Shown: positions 20,303 to 28,227, numbered from the stretch's first letter. The stretch is DNA of 64,000 nt from Treponema sp. (GCA_017617145.1 JAFZWX010000215.1:1-64000), one strand, 5' to 3'. The notes: a model not told the origin generated them from the letters alone. Numbers and translations are program-made.

Positions 20303-20393
20303 GGCCTGAAATGAGCTTGATTGACAAATATCATTAAAAAGGCCAAATACCCCCTAAATTTTCAATCCTAGGGGCAAATTTAAGGGTTTTTTT
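20303..20393 (+). ncRNA. Kissing-loop terminator-like RNA, copy 4
   Basis: Hairpin 1: GGCCT/AGGCC outer and ATGA/TCAT inner (20303-20344), loop with GATTGA at 20319-20324. Hairpin 2: CCCTAAATTT with AAATTTA-A-GGG (20352-20361 with 20376-20386), loop containing TCAATC (20362-20367), then T7. GATTGA and TCAATC are complementary. An alternative stem CCCCTA/TAGGGG competes with hairpin 2. Unlike the other copies it ends one operon and has the next promoter downstream. Weaker than copies 2, 3 and 5. Confidence 0.5.
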
Positions 20394-20403
20394 GGTGTTA
20401 AAA

Positions 20404-20452
20404 GTAAGCAAAAAACTTACAAACTTGCATAAAGTGTAAGTTATGATATAAT
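20404..20452 (+). promoter_or_regulatory. Promoter with GTAAG-N7-CTTAC operator
   Basis: Operator GTAAG (20404-20408), seven bases, CTTAC (20416-20420); then TTGCAT 20425-20430, 16-base spacer, TATAAT 20447-20452, a perfect -10. A TGTAAG half-site sits in the spacer. The operator lies upstream of the -35 here, which suits an activator as well as a repressor. Confidence 0.7.
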
Positions 20453-20473
20453 TATATAAAACAGAGGGGAAAA

Positions 20474-20764
20474 ATGCTGTTTGCAGACATTAATGCAGAA
20501 ATTGAAAAGTACAAGGTAAAAGCCTTTACTGGACATTTGAAATTCGGAATTGAAAAATCTCAGATTGTTTCAATTACAGAAAACTCTCGTCTTGAAAAAT
20601 CAGATAACAACAATGCTGCTTTTGATAAACAGTTATCAGAACTTTGTGCAGATACATTTTATGGCAGCATAGAATTTGACATGGTTCTTGGAGAAGTGGA
20701 ACGTCTTAACTATTGCAAAAGTTATAACGGCCAGAACCTGAAAGACAAAATGGGAAAAGTTTAA
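20474..20764 (+). CDS. Hypothetical protein
   Basis: 96 residues, ATG 20474 with AGAGGGGAAAA upstream. Begins LFADINAEIEKYKVKAFTGHLKFGIEKSQIVSITENSRLE, mostly beta, then acidic helices. First gene of the terminase operon. I recognise no family. Confidence 0.55.
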   Translation: MLFADINAEIEKYKVKAFTGHLKFGIEKSQIVSITENSRLEKSDNNNAAFDKQLSELCADTFYGSIEFDMVLGEVERLNYCKSYNGQNLKDKMGKV

Positions 20765-20765
20765 T

Positions 20766-20966
20766 ATGCAGAAATGTTTGAAGTGTGGAAAGGATATTAA
20801 ATATATTGCAACAGGACCAGGTAAAAATGTTGCCTGTAATTCTGAAAGATTACCTTTTGTTACAGAGAATGGCCGACAATTTTTCGGTTATTTAATACAT
20901 GATTGCCAAAGAGCAGAGAATGAAAATGCAAAGGAAAATACAGAAAAACCAGAAAAATCAGAATAA
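20766..20966 (+). CDS. Small Cys-containing protein
   Basis: 66 residues. CLKCGKDIKYIATGPGKNVACNSE followed by GYLIHDC looks like a zinc knuckle with ligands C4, C7, C24 and C46. Charged Glu/Lys tail. Overlaps the start of the small terminase gene. Confidence 0.55.
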   Translation: MQKCLKCGKDIKYIATGPGKNVACNSERLPFVTENGRQFFGYLIHDCQRAENENAKENTEKPEKSE

Positions 20967-21729
20967 AGTAACGGCTAAGAAAATAGCTAAACAGAGAAAG
21001 TTAAAGGAACCTACACCAGAGGAAATAAAAGATATTCTGCAACTTCCTGAGGGTTCTGAGGGTGATGAAAAACTTGAAAAAATGCTTTCTGCTTTTGATG
21101 ACAAATTCTCCAAAAGAGAAAAACTTTTCATTCTTTTTTATACAAGTCCAATGTCCAAAACATGTGGAAAAGTCAGTCCATCAGGAGCTGCAGCCGGAGG
21201 TTCTTGGAAAAGCTGGGGTAACTGGGTTATTCAACAACCTTATGTAAGACAGAAAATTAATGAAATTACAACGTCTATTTCTTTACAGGAACTTGAAGAT
21301 ATTTTCCGTGAAGATATTGAATATAACCGTCAGGTACTTTTGGCTGATCGAACGTCTTTCAAAGAAGATAATCATGTAAGCCTTGAAGATAAAGGAATTG
21401 AGTTTGATACCATCGAGGACAAGAAAATTGCCGATTTAACAGCAACTCAGAAAAAGATGGTTTCCGGATTTGACTATGATAAAAACGGCAGAGCTCATTT
21501 TGCTTTTGAAACAAGAGCATCTGCAAGACAGGCCTTGTTAACTTATCACAAACTTCTTAGCCAGAAACAATCAGGTGCAGAAGAAAAGCGAACAGAAACA
21601 GTTGTAACTTTGGAAGCAATTAAAGATAAAGCAATTGCTAAGGTTTCAATAATCCAACATAACGATGCAGAAGCAAAAGCAGCCGGTGAGTTTATTGAAA
21701 CAATGCAAGACATGGATGAAGAAGCTTAA
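20920..21729 (+). CDS. Terminase small subunit-like protein
   Basis: About 269 residues; start uncertain (ATGs at 20899, 20920 and 20926 share the frame). Basic N-terminus, then PEEIKDILQLPEG and the HTH-like SKREKLFILFYTSPMSKTCGKVSPSGAAAGGSWKSWGNWVIQQPYVRQKINEI, which resembles the DNA-binding start of phage small terminases (repeat of K-E-x-x-F...A-A-G-x-S...P-x-V). The rest is charged and helical. It should recognise the packaging site; the large subunit is 4.4 kb downstream. Confidence 0.6.
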   Translation: MKMQRKIQKNQKNQNKVTAKKIAKQRKLKEPTPEEIKDILQLPEGSEGDEKLEKMLSAFDDKFSKREKLFILFYTSPMSKTCGKVSPSGAAAGGSWKSWGNWVIQQPYVRQKINEITTSISLQELEDIFREDIEYNRQVLLADRTSFKEDNHVSLEDKGIEFDTIEDKKIADLTATQKKMVSGFDYDKNGRAHFAFETRASARQALLTYHKLLSQKQSGAEEKRTETVVTLEAIKDKAIAKVSIIQHNDAEAKAAGEFIETMQDMDEEA

Positions 21730-21757
21730 AAAATAAAAATATAAGGAGATAAAAACT

Positions 21758-22735
21758 ATGGGAGAACCTAAAAAAAAGAACCTGTACATTAATAGTCAGG
21801 GAGGACTTGGATTCAATATTGCGCTTGCATCTGTTTCCAAGGAATTAAAACAGAAGTATGACAGAATATGTGTTTTGTCTGCATACTTCGATGTGTTTGA
21901 GTGTTGTAATTCAATTGATTATGTTTATAAACCTCACGAAATCAGAGATTTTATTTTTGATGCAAAACATGACGATGCAAAATTGATATGTGAACGCATG
22001 TATGATACAGAAGATTTTATTTACAAAAAATTATCCTATGCTGATGCCTGGAGAAAGGCTTGTGATTTACCTGTAAAAGGTAATAAAAACGGTTCTGATA
22101 CAATCTCAGAATTACATCCATTAAAAAAATATCCGAATATTGAAAAATTCATTAATGATGCTATGCAGCAAATTCAGGAAAGTGGTTATGAAAACTTTGT
22201 TATCATGCAGTTTGAGGGCGGTCAATCTCCATTGGTAGAAGTTCCAAGAGATCAAAACGGAAATCCAGATTGGTCAAAGGTTCCAACTAACTATGATAAC
22301 GAACCGCTTAAAAGACATTATCCGTATGAAAAAGCTCAGGAATTTATAAAACTTTTTCAAGAAAAACATCCCAAAACAGCTGTTGTTATGTATCAGCTGC
22401 CGAATGAACATAAGTATGAAAATACAATCTGCATGGAAATGCCTTATTTATGTTTTTATGAACTTGCTAAAAAAGTAGAGTGTATGGGAACGGTTTCAAT
22501 TGATTCTTCCTTGCAGCATCTTGTGGCCGGAATTAATAATTCTGTAGTTTTGTGGGGACATTCACTTCCAGACAGTTTTGGGTATGAATACAACAAGAAT
22601 ATTCTGCAGCCATGTAACAGAGACGATATTCTCTACTTTTCTGCATTGGGACCATCAGGTGCAAGGATTGATTATATTCAGCCAGAAGAACTTCTTAAAG
22701 AAGTTGACGCCTATTTATTTGCTAAAAAGGATTAA
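21758..22735 (+). CDS. Glycosyltransferase-like protein (GT9/heptosyltransferase fold)
   Basis: 325 residues, ATG 21758 after AAGGAGA. NLYINSQGGLGFNIALASVSKEL at the N-terminus is like the GGLGD-type start of GT-B enzymes, and GTVSIDSSLQHLVAGINNSVVLWGHSLPDSFGYEYNKNI (about 245-285) like the D-S-x-x-x-H-L-A-x-x-x-x-x-P-V-V-x-L-x-G segment of GT9 heptosyltransferases. Length fits. Followed two bases later by a nucleotidylyltransferase gene, suggesting synthesis and transfer of an activated sugar or polyol, to DNA, host surface or virion. The acceptor is unknown. Confidence 0.6.
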   Translation: MGEPKKKNLYINSQGGLGFNIALASVSKELKQKYDRICVLSAYFDVFECCNSIDYVYKPHEIRDFIFDAKHDDAKLICERMYDTEDFIYKKLSYADAWRKACDLPVKGNKNGSDTISELHPLKKYPNIEKFINDAMQQIQESGYENFVIMQFEGGQSPLVEVPRDQNGNPDWSKVPTNYDNEPLKRHYPYEKAQEFIKLFQEKHPKTAVVMYQLPNEHKYENTICMEMPYLCFYELAKKVECMGTVSIDSSLQHLVAGINNSVVLWGHSLPDSFGYEYNKNILQPCNRDDILYFSALGPSGARIDYIQPEELLKEVDAYLFAKKD

Positions 22736-22737
22736 AA

Positions 22738-23193
22738 ATGACGGTTGGTATTTGTTCCGGGTATTTTCAACGTTTTCATAAAGGGCATGTTGATTACATT
22801 CAGTCTGCAATTAATTTTTTTGATCATGTTGTTGTGATTGTAAACAATGACATACAACAGAAAAAAAAGTATGCAGATTTTTCTGATATTAGAAATTCAG
22901 AAGATATTAAGTTTGAAATCATGAAGATATTCTCCAAAGATATGCCAAGAATCATTACATCAATTGATACTGATGAAAGTGTTTGCCAAACGCTGAGCCT
23001 TATCCGGAGCTTATACCCGAAATGTACTTTGTATTTCTGTAAGGATGCAGACAGAAATAAAAAAAATATTCCTGAAACAAAAATCCTAAGAAAATGCAGA
23101 ATTAAATATATTAATTTTCTTAATCCAAAAATAGATTCTTCAACAGAAATCATGAAGAAAGGTGGGAACTATGAGATTCAGAATAATAAATAA
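22738..23193 (+). CDS. Cytidylyltransferase-like nucleotidyltransferase
   Basis: 151 residues. VGICSGYFQRFHKGHVDYIQSAINFFDHVVVIVNND has the H-x-G-H motif and the G-x-F-x-x-x-H-x-G-H-x-x-x-L context of TagD/HldE/RibF-type nucleotidyltransferases; ISTSTE-like signature (IDSSTEIMKKG) is at the end. It would activate a phosphorylated sugar or glycerol with a nucleotide. The partner GT9-like gene is immediately upstream; its last bases overlap the ThyX-like gene. Confidence 0.7.
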   Translation: MTVGICSGYFQRFHKGHVDYIQSAINFFDHVVVIVNNDIQQKKKYADFSDIRNSEDIKFEIMKIFSKDMPRIITSIDTDESVCQTLSLIRSLYPKCTLYFCKDADRNKKNIPETKILRKCRIKYINFLNPKIDSSTEIMKKGGNYEIQNNK

Positions 23194-23779
23194 AAATCCT
23201 ATTTTTGATTATCGTGAAGCTTGTAAAATTACTCAGGGAATTGACATGGGAAATCCATACATTAAAGACATAGAAAATGAATTTAAGCCTAAAAATGAAG
23301 TTGAGTTCTGGATAAAACAGATTGTTGCCAATCATTCCACTTTAAGAAGTATTCATTTCAGGCTTGTTGATATACGGCCAAAATCTGTAATCATGCAATT
23401 AATAAGAGCAACTAAAGGTCATCCACAACCAGAAGTTCAGAGCAGCCGTCCTGATTGGAATGATGGAAAAGAAAGAAGTTTAGACCCTTATGAAGATAAA
23501 CTGTTTATGCAAGATCATACGGCAGAGAGTTTTATAGAAATGGCTAAACAGCGCCTTTGTGCCAGAACAGAAGAAAGAACAAGAAAAGCAATGCAAGAAA
23601 TGGTACAGGAACTTAGAAAAAGTAAAGAACCATTTTTAAGAGCTGTAGGTTATTGTTGTCTGCCTTATTGTAAATGGTATGGTGCCTGTCCTGAAATAAA
23701 AGGATGTGGAAAAGAAATTCCACTTTCAAGGAATTTTATTAATGAATATCTGTTAAACAGAGAAAAGCCGGAGTTTTAG
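23171..23779 (+). CDS. ThyX-like protein (flavin-dependent thymidylate synthase fold)
   Basis: 202 residues from ATG 23171 (AAAGGTGGGA upstream). FRLVDIRPKSVIMQLIRATKGHPQPEVQSSRPDW and ERSLDPYEDKLFMQDHTAESFIEMAKQRLCARTEERTRKAMQEM are similar to phage proteins labelled FAD-dependent thymidylate synthase. The canonical RHR-x7-S motif is only loosely matched (IRATKGHPQPEVQSSR). The C-terminus has a Cys cluster (YCCLPYCKWYGACPEIKGCG), which may bind iron-sulfur or zinc and is not standard for ThyX. Could be a hypermodified-pyrimidine enzyme instead. Confidence 0.5.
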   Translation: MRFRIINKNPIFDYREACKITQGIDMGNPYIKDIENEFKPKNEVEFWIKQIVANHSTLRSIHFRLVDIRPKSVIMQLIRATKGHPQPEVQSSRPDWNDGKERSLDPYEDKLFMQDHTAESFIEMAKQRLCARTEERTRKAMQEMVQELRKSKEPFLRAVGYCCLPYCKWYGACPEIKGCGKEIPLSRNFINEYLLNREKPEF

Positions 23780-23781
23780 AA

Positions 23782-23889
23782 ATGAGTGGAATTGAAATGA
23801 CAGAAGAAGAAAAAGCCGATTGGCAGAAAGCTTTTACTGATATTGAAGAATCTATAGAACAGGTAATGAAGAACGGTGAAGATTTGTAA
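23782..23889 (+). CDS. Micro-protein (35 aa)
   Basis: ATG 23782 directly after the ThyX-like stop, TAA 23887-23889. Acidic helix: MSGIEMTEEEKADWQKAF then ESIEQVMKNGEDL. Its end overlaps the HNH gene start by 14 bases. Ribosome-binding site GGAG is inside the previous gene. Real status uncertain. Confidence 0.4.
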   Translation: MSGIEMTEEEKADWQKAFTDIEESIEQVMKNGEDL

Positions 23890-24298
23890 AACAAAATTGG
23901 ACTATCGTTATCTTACAGATCAATACTGCATTTATACTTGTAAAAACGGTAGAAAATATAAGGTTTTTAAGAACGGACTGATTATATCATGTGCATTTGA
24001 AATGACTGATAGGTTGGGAAGAAAAAGGATTTATGAAGAAAAGCAATGTATTCCAACACTTTCCAATACAGGTTATTTTGAGATATTTTTAGGTGGCAGA
24101 AAAGGAGAATTGTGGTTATTACATAGGCTTGTTGCAAACTGTTGGTTAGATACACCTGAACAACAGACGGTTATCGAACATATTAATCAAAATAAAGGGG
24201 ATAATTGTGCTGAGAATTTACGATGGATTACACCAGAAGAATATGCTGAAAAATATCTAAACAACCTAAAAAAAATGAAAAATGGTGAAAATCTATGA
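23876..24298 (+). CDS. HNH homing endonuclease
   Basis: 140 residues. ELWLLHRLVANCWLDTPEQQTVIEHINQNKGDNCAENLRWITPEEY (about 82-127) is an HNH core: H-R-L-V-A, then E-H-I-N-Q-N-K-G-D-N and N-L-R-W. The N-terminal half is a strand-rich DNA-binding region. No NUMOD tail. The start overlaps the micro-protein. The next ORF begins with a similar six residues, MKICRT versus MKICKT, hinting at a small duplication around the insertion. Confidence 0.75.
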   Translation: MKICKTKLDYRYLTDQYCIYTCKNGRKYKVFKNGLIISCAFEMTDRLGRKRIYEEKQCIPTLSNTGYFEIFLGGRKGELWLLHRLVANCWLDTPEQQTVIEHINQNKGDNCAENLRWITPEEYAEKYLNNLKKMKNGENL

Positions 24299-24480
24299 AA
24301 ATATGTAGAACTCAAAAAGAATTTGAGTATTGGAAAGAACATTATGCAGAAATGTATGGTGGAATATTAGTCAATGCAAGGCTGAAAATCATATATACTC
24401 CGGAAGATAAACTTTATCAGAAGAAGTATTTGAACAGAGAGGTAAAACGTGGAAAAGAAAAAAATATGCGGCCGGTGTAG
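24295..24480 (+). CDS. Hypothetical protein
   Basis: 61 residues, start overlaps the HNH stop (ATGA). N-terminal MKICRTQKEFEYWKEHYAEMYGG resembles the HNH gene N-terminus. It may be the displaced 3' copy of a gene invaded by the HNH element. Not recognised. Confidence 0.45.
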   Translation: MKICRTQKEFEYWKEHYAEMYGGILVNARLKIIYTPEDKLYQKKYLNREVKRGKEKNMRPV

Positions 24481-24622
24481 ATTTTGTGAAAAAGATGACG
24501 GTTTACCTTACTGTTGCTTGAAAGAACTGTTTACAACCGTAGAACTTGATCATGAATGTGATGAAAGGGATTTTTACGGAAGTCTGATGTTTACGGCAGA
24601 AAAAAAACGAAAGGAGAAATAA
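24449..24622 (+). CDS. Small zinc-cluster protein (57 aa)
   Basis: GTG 24449 (GAGAGG upstream) to TAA 24620-24622. CGRCRFCEKDDGLPYCCLKELF followed by a His and Cys (LDHECDE) gives C-x2-C-x2-C...C-C...H-x-C, a likely metal-binding fold. Overlaps the previous ORF in another frame. The composition is clearly protein-like. Confidence 0.55.
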   Translation: MEKKKICGRCRFCEKDDGLPYCCLKELFTTVELDHECDERDFYGSLMFTAEKKRKEK

Positions 24623-24626
24623 AACT

Positions 24627-25187
24627 ATGAACACAATTTTTGAAGTTGAAAGAGAACTTTTAATAAAACAAATTCCCTATTCATTATTTGCAAAAGACAG
24701 ATACATAGAACTTGAAAGTTATAAATACGGAAGAATTCGTATTACTGAAACAGTTTCACTGAATAAGTTTTCTGTTATCAGAAACAATGATGTTTTAGTT
24801 TCTTTAGGTACACTTAAAGAAGTTATTGATTTTGTAAAAAAGTGTGTAAAACCTGTGGAGCCGGTTGAGTGTATAAAAATTGGTAAGCTCGAAAATGCAA
24901 CAGACACACAACTTAAAATATCAGAAATTCTTGATGCCATGAAAGACTTACTGTTATACAAGAATAAAAAATATGGTGATTCTGCTATAAATCCTAAAAA
25001 GATTTTCTACAAAGGGGATTCTACTAATTCAATTCTTATCAGGTTAGATGATAAGTTAAGTCGAATTTTGAATAGTGAAGAAGAAAAACCTCGGATTAAT
25101 GATTGTTGTGATATTATCGGTTATCTAACTCTCCTTTTAATCAGCCTGGGTGTTTCAAAAAAAGATATTGAAAATCTTAAAGATTAG
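24627..25187 (+). CDS. Nucleotide-modification-associated domain protein (Nmad1/DUF1599-like)
   Basis: 186 residues, ATG 24627 after AAGGAG. The C-terminal half (residues ~95-180) reads ILDAMKDLLLYKNKKYGDSAINPKKIF, SILIRLDDKLSRI, and RINDCCDIIGYLTLLLISLGV: the K-Y-G-D-S-A, R-x-D-D-K and D-x-x-G-Y-L signature of the Nmad1 family, linked in phages to nucleotide modification or clean-up. N-terminal ~90 residues are an unknown beta-rich domain. With the GT9-like, nucleotidyltransferase and ThyX-like genes it suggests a modified-base pathway. Confidence 0.6.
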   Translation: MNTIFEVERELLIKQIPYSLFAKDRYIELESYKYGRIRITETVSLNKFSVIRNNDVLVSLGTLKEVIDFVKKCVKPVEPVECIKIGKLENATDTQLKISEILDAMKDLLLYKNKKYGDSAINPKKIFYKGDSTNSILIRLDDKLSRILNSEEEKPRINDCCDIIGYLTLLLISLGVSKKDIENLKD

Positions 25188-25193
25188 GGGATT

Positions 25194-25799
25194 ATGTTTA
25201 TGGTTCATTCAAAATTAAATAGTGTTTTTTTAGTAATGAAAGATCGTTGTTATAATCCGAAGTGCAAACAATATAAAGATTATGGTGGACGTGGTATTGT
25301 TCTTTGTGAAGAATGGAATAATAGAGAAATAGTACACATGGGAAAGCACGGGCGATCTACAAAAGGGTGGATAGCTTTTAAGAAGTGGGCTTTATCACAT
25401 GGTTATAAAGAAGGATTGTCGATTGATCGAATTGATGTAAACGGAAATTATTGTCCTGAAAATTGTCGCTGGGCTGATAGAAAAACACAAAACAACAATA
25501 CAAGAGTTAATCATTATGTAACTTATAAAGGAAAAACACAAACATTAGCTATGTGGTGTGAAGAACTTGGATTAAAGTATGAAACAGTTAGGTCTAGGTT
25601 AAACGATTATCACTTTTCTGTTGAAAAAGCATTTGAAACGAAAGAGAATCCACATCTTAGGTTTATTGAATGGAAAGGAAAAAGGCAAAGTTTAGCTTCT
25701 TCGTGTAGAGAATTAAACTTAAATTATAACACAGTAAATGTACGAATAAATAAACTTCATTGGTCAGTAGAAAAAGCATTTACATATAGCAAAGGTTAA
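25194..25799 (+). CDS. Putative homing endonuclease (GGRGI/NCRW family)
   Basis: 201 residues. Same family as 13283-14116 but without the zinc repeats: SVFLVMKDRCYNPKCKQYKDYGGRGIVLCEEW, LSIDRIDVNGNYCPENCRWADRKTQNNN, then two copies of an HTH tail (GKTQTLAMWCEELGLKYETVRSRLND and GKRQSLASSCRELNLNYNTVNVRINK). The W-S-V-E-K-A-F-x-x-x motif closes each tail. Inserted between the Nmad1-like gene and a hypothetical gene. Confidence 0.72.
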   Translation: MFMVHSKLNSVFLVMKDRCYNPKCKQYKDYGGRGIVLCEEWNNREIVHMGKHGRSTKGWIAFKKWALSHGYKEGLSIDRIDVNGNYCPENCRWADRKTQNNNTRVNHYVTYKGKTQTLAMWCEELGLKYETVRSRLNDYHFSVEKAFETKENPHLRFIEWKGKRQSLASSCRELNLNYNTVNVRINKLHWSVEKAFTYSKG

Positions 25800-25808
25800 G
25801 GACTGAGT

Positions 25809-26093
25809 ATGATTCAGAAAGAAGAAACAAATTTTATCAAAGTATACAAAGATGGGACTGTAGATGTGAAAATCAATACAGTTACGGAAGAAGAATTAAA
25901 ATATAATGATTTACGGATTCTTTATCTTTCAGCATCAAATATTATTGTGGTTCAGGAAGATAATATTCAGATGGATTATAGGGTTATTGAAAAAGGAAAA
26001 CCTGTAAGATTTAAGGCAAAGAATGAATTTGGAAATCCGGAAATACTTCCTGGGCTTAGAATATTTGATGTAGAAAATATGGAGCTTGAATAA
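25809..26093 (+). CDS. Hypothetical protein
   Basis: 94 residues, ATG 25809 with AAGGACTGAGT upstream; its stop overlaps the TerL start. Beta-rich (FIKVYKDGTVDVKINTVTEEELKYNDLRILYLSASNIIVVQED) with an acidic C-terminus. Position just before TerL suggests a packaging accessory, but there is no recognisable motif. Confidence 0.5.
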   Translation: MIQKEETNFIKVYKDGTVDVKINTVTEEELKYNDLRILYLSASNIIVVQEDNIQMDYRVIEKGKPVRFKAKNEFGNPEILPGLRIFDVENMELE

Positions 26094-27796
26094 TGTTTTC
26101 AAAAGATGAACGGCTGTTATATGCATATACATATATTCAATTCCAACAAAAAGACCTGCTGCTCGATTTTTGGCAGGATGCATATATACGTTCCATGGCC
26201 AGATTTATTGCCGTTGTAAAGTCAAGACGTGTAGGATGGTCGTTTATCAGTGCCATGAAAGGTCTCATAAAGGCTATGGACCCCGATAGACTAGGATATA
26301 CGAAACAGTTTGTTTCTTACAATGAGGAAGATGCTCTTGAAAAAATATCCTATGCTAAACAATTCTACGAATCTATTCCTGATTGTGATGCAAAAAAAAC
26401 TCTCATAACTGATAACAAGTCTATGCTTTGTTTTCAGGATAAAAACGGTATTACTCAAAGCCGTTTAATCTCTATTCCTTGCCGTCCGCCTCGTGGTAAA
26501 GGTGGTGATATTTCTCTTGACGAGTTTGCAATCTACAATGCCAAAATGCAGAAATTAGTTTATGATGCTGCATTGCCTGTTATTTCTCGTGGTGGAACTA
26601 TTGAAATGGGTTCTTCTCCGTTGGGTAAGATTGGGAAATTTTACGATATTTTAACCGATAAAGACACCTACGATTACGAAAGATACAATATTCCTTGGTG
26701 GTTTTGCCGTGATTTGTGTATTGATGTACCTACAGCCGTAAAAGTTGCTCCAGAATTATCAACAGAAGAACGTGTAGAAACCTTTGGAACCAAAATCATT
26801 AAACAGATATTCCAGAATAACGATTATGATACATTCAGACAGGAATATGAATGTGATTTTATTGATTCATCAGAAAGTTATATTCCACTTGATTTGATTT
26901 TTGCAAATACTCCTGGAAAAAGAGAAAGTGATATTGATTTGTCTTTATGCGAAAAAATGGACGATGAAGAATATTGGGAGTATAACAGAAATATTGATTT
27001 TCAGGCATATAAGGATCTTGATACAGCCATTTTGAATTATAAGCCGGAAGCTCATGGAGAAACATTGTTTTTAGGTTTTGATGTTGGTAGAGATCACGAT
27101 GCAACGGCAATATTTTTAATTGGCCGTATGCCAGATGGCAAAAAAAGAGATTTTGCAAGAATTGAGTTAAGAAACCAGCCGTTCAAAGTTCAGGAAGAAA
27201 CAATATTAAAAGCTTTTAAGGAATTACCGGTTTATCGTGGCCGTATGGATGCAACAGGAATAGGTAAGCCAGTTTTTGAAAGTTTACATTCTAAGCTTGG
27301 AGATAGGCTTGAAGGTGTTGTGTTTACACCAGAAGAAAAAGAAATAATGGCAATTGATGTAAAAAGAGGCCTTGAACAACGTGAATTCTTGCTGAGCAAT
27401 GATAAAGAGTTTCATAGACAGATTCATAGCATCAAAAGAACTTCAAATGGTGGTAAATACTTTAGGTATGATGCTGAAAGAAACGAAAAAGGACATGCAG
27501 ATAGTTTTTGGGCTTGGGCTTTGGCAAATTCGGCCGTAACATTGACTGTAAAGAAAAGCAATAATTTCTATGAGCAGAGAAGAAGAAAACGTCAGGAATT
27601 AATGCAGGACGTAACACCAGAAAAGACAGAGCAGCTGAAAAAGAGCCTGGAAGAAAAACAGATGTTATGGCAAGAAGTACAGAACAAAGAATTAAAGCAG
27701 CAATACGGTGATTCTGTTCAAATAGCTAAAGGAAAGACATTGAAACAAGTTAATATGAAATTCGGATTTGAAAAACCTGATAAAGAAAATTGGTGA
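26093..27796 (+). CDS. terL: Terminase large subunit
   Basis: 567 residues. ATPase: adenine/Walker A region VVKSRRVGWSFISA (41-54), Walker B GGDISLDEFAIY (138-148), coupling region MGSSPLGKIGKF. RNase-H-like nuclease: FLGFDVGRDHDATAIFLIGR (about 324-343) with the first Asp, MDATGIGKPVFE with the second, and HADSFWAWALAN with the third. Pumps DNA into procapsids and cuts the concatemer. Its separation from the small subunit by seven cargo genes is unusual. A coiled C-terminal ~70 residues contact portal or TerS. A promoter and kissing-loop leader follow. Confidence 0.93.
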   Translation: MFSKDERLLYAYTYIQFQQKDLLLDFWQDAYIRSMARFIAVVKSRRVGWSFISAMKGLIKAMDPDRLGYTKQFVSYNEEDALEKISYAKQFYESIPDCDAKKTLITDNKSMLCFQDKNGITQSRLISIPCRPPRGKGGDISLDEFAIYNAKMQKLVYDAALPVISRGGTIEMGSSPLGKIGKFYDILTDKDTYDYERYNIPWWFCRDLCIDVPTAVKVAPELSTEERVETFGTKIIKQIFQNNDYDTFRQEYECDFIDSSESYIPLDLIFANTPGKRESDIDLSLCEKMDDEEYWEYNRNIDFQAYKDLDTAILNYKPEAHGETLFLGFDVGRDHDATAIFLIGRMPDGKKRDFARIELRNQPFKVQEETILKAFKELPVYRGRMDATGIGKPVFESLHSKLGDRLEGVVFTPEEKEIMAIDVKRGLEQREFLLSNDKEFHRQIHSIKRTSNGGKYFRYDAERNEKGHADSFWAWALANSAVTLTVKKSNNFYEQRRRKRQELMQDVTPEKTEQLKKSLEEKQMLWQEVQNKELKQQYGDSVQIAKGKTLKQVNMKFGFEKPDKENW

Positions 27797-27805
27797 TTTT
27801 TTTTA

Positions 27806-27860
27806 TTGACAAAACGTTAGAAATAACGCTAGTATATTAAAGAACGTTAGAAGAACGTTG
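27806..27860 (+). promoter_or_regulatory. Promoter with AACGTT/AACGCT operators
   Basis: TTGACA 27806-27811, 18-base spacer, TAGTAT 27830-27835. AACGTTAG-AAATAACGCTAG in the spacer is a near palindrome, and AACGTTAG and AACGTT repeat at 27843 and 27855. Same family as 7.25 and 16.1 kb, so probably co-regulated. Confidence 0.68.
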
Positions 27861-27870
27861 TGGAGAATTT

Positions 27871-27958
27871 ATAAAAATGAAGCATGACCATTTTTATAGG
27901 TTTTTGGTTTCAAGAACCTAAGCCCTGATTGTAGTCATGCACAATTGGGGCTTTTTTT
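27871..27958 (+). ncRNA. Kissing-loop leader RNA, copy 5
   Basis: Hairpin 1: ATAAAAATG/CATTTTTAT (27871-27879 with 27889-27897), loop AAGCATGAC. A short middle stem AGGTT/AACCT (27898-27919). Hairpin 2: AGCCCTGATTGT/ACAATTGGGGCT (27921-27932 with 27941-27952, two G-U), loop AGTCATGC, then T7. GCATGAC (27882-27888) and GTCATGC (27934-27940) are perfect complements. Confidence 0.8.
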
Positions 27959-27971
27959 ATGGAGTATGACT

Positions 27972-28214
27972 ATGAAAATGAACGAAAACTACAAAGAGTA
28001 TGACTTGGAGTACAAAGGGTTTGATTTATCTGAAACGGAAATCAAAACAGTTTCTGATTATTGTGGATATGAATTTAATCCGAAAGAAACTCACTTGTAC
28101 TGCATGTATGATTTGAAAGGTAATCTTCTGGCAGCTCAGATTAATGAAAACAGTACATGGGATTTGATGCCGGAAGAAGTTGAAAAGCTTTTTGGAAATA
28201 AATTAGTTGCTTAG
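27972..28214 (+). CDS. Hypothetical protein
   Basis: 80 residues. ATG 27972 has GGAG seven bases upstream; an ATG at 27966 is out of frame. EYDLEYKGFDLSETEIKTVSDYCGYEFNPKETHLYCMYD, then DLMPEEVEKLF. First gene after kissing-loop copy 5. Not recognised. Confidence 0.55.
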   Translation: MKMNENYKEYDLEYKGFDLSETEIKTVSDYCGYEFNPKETHLYCMYDLKGNLLAAQINENSTWDLMPEEVEKLFGNKLVA

Positions 28215-28227
28215 GAGATAAAAACTT

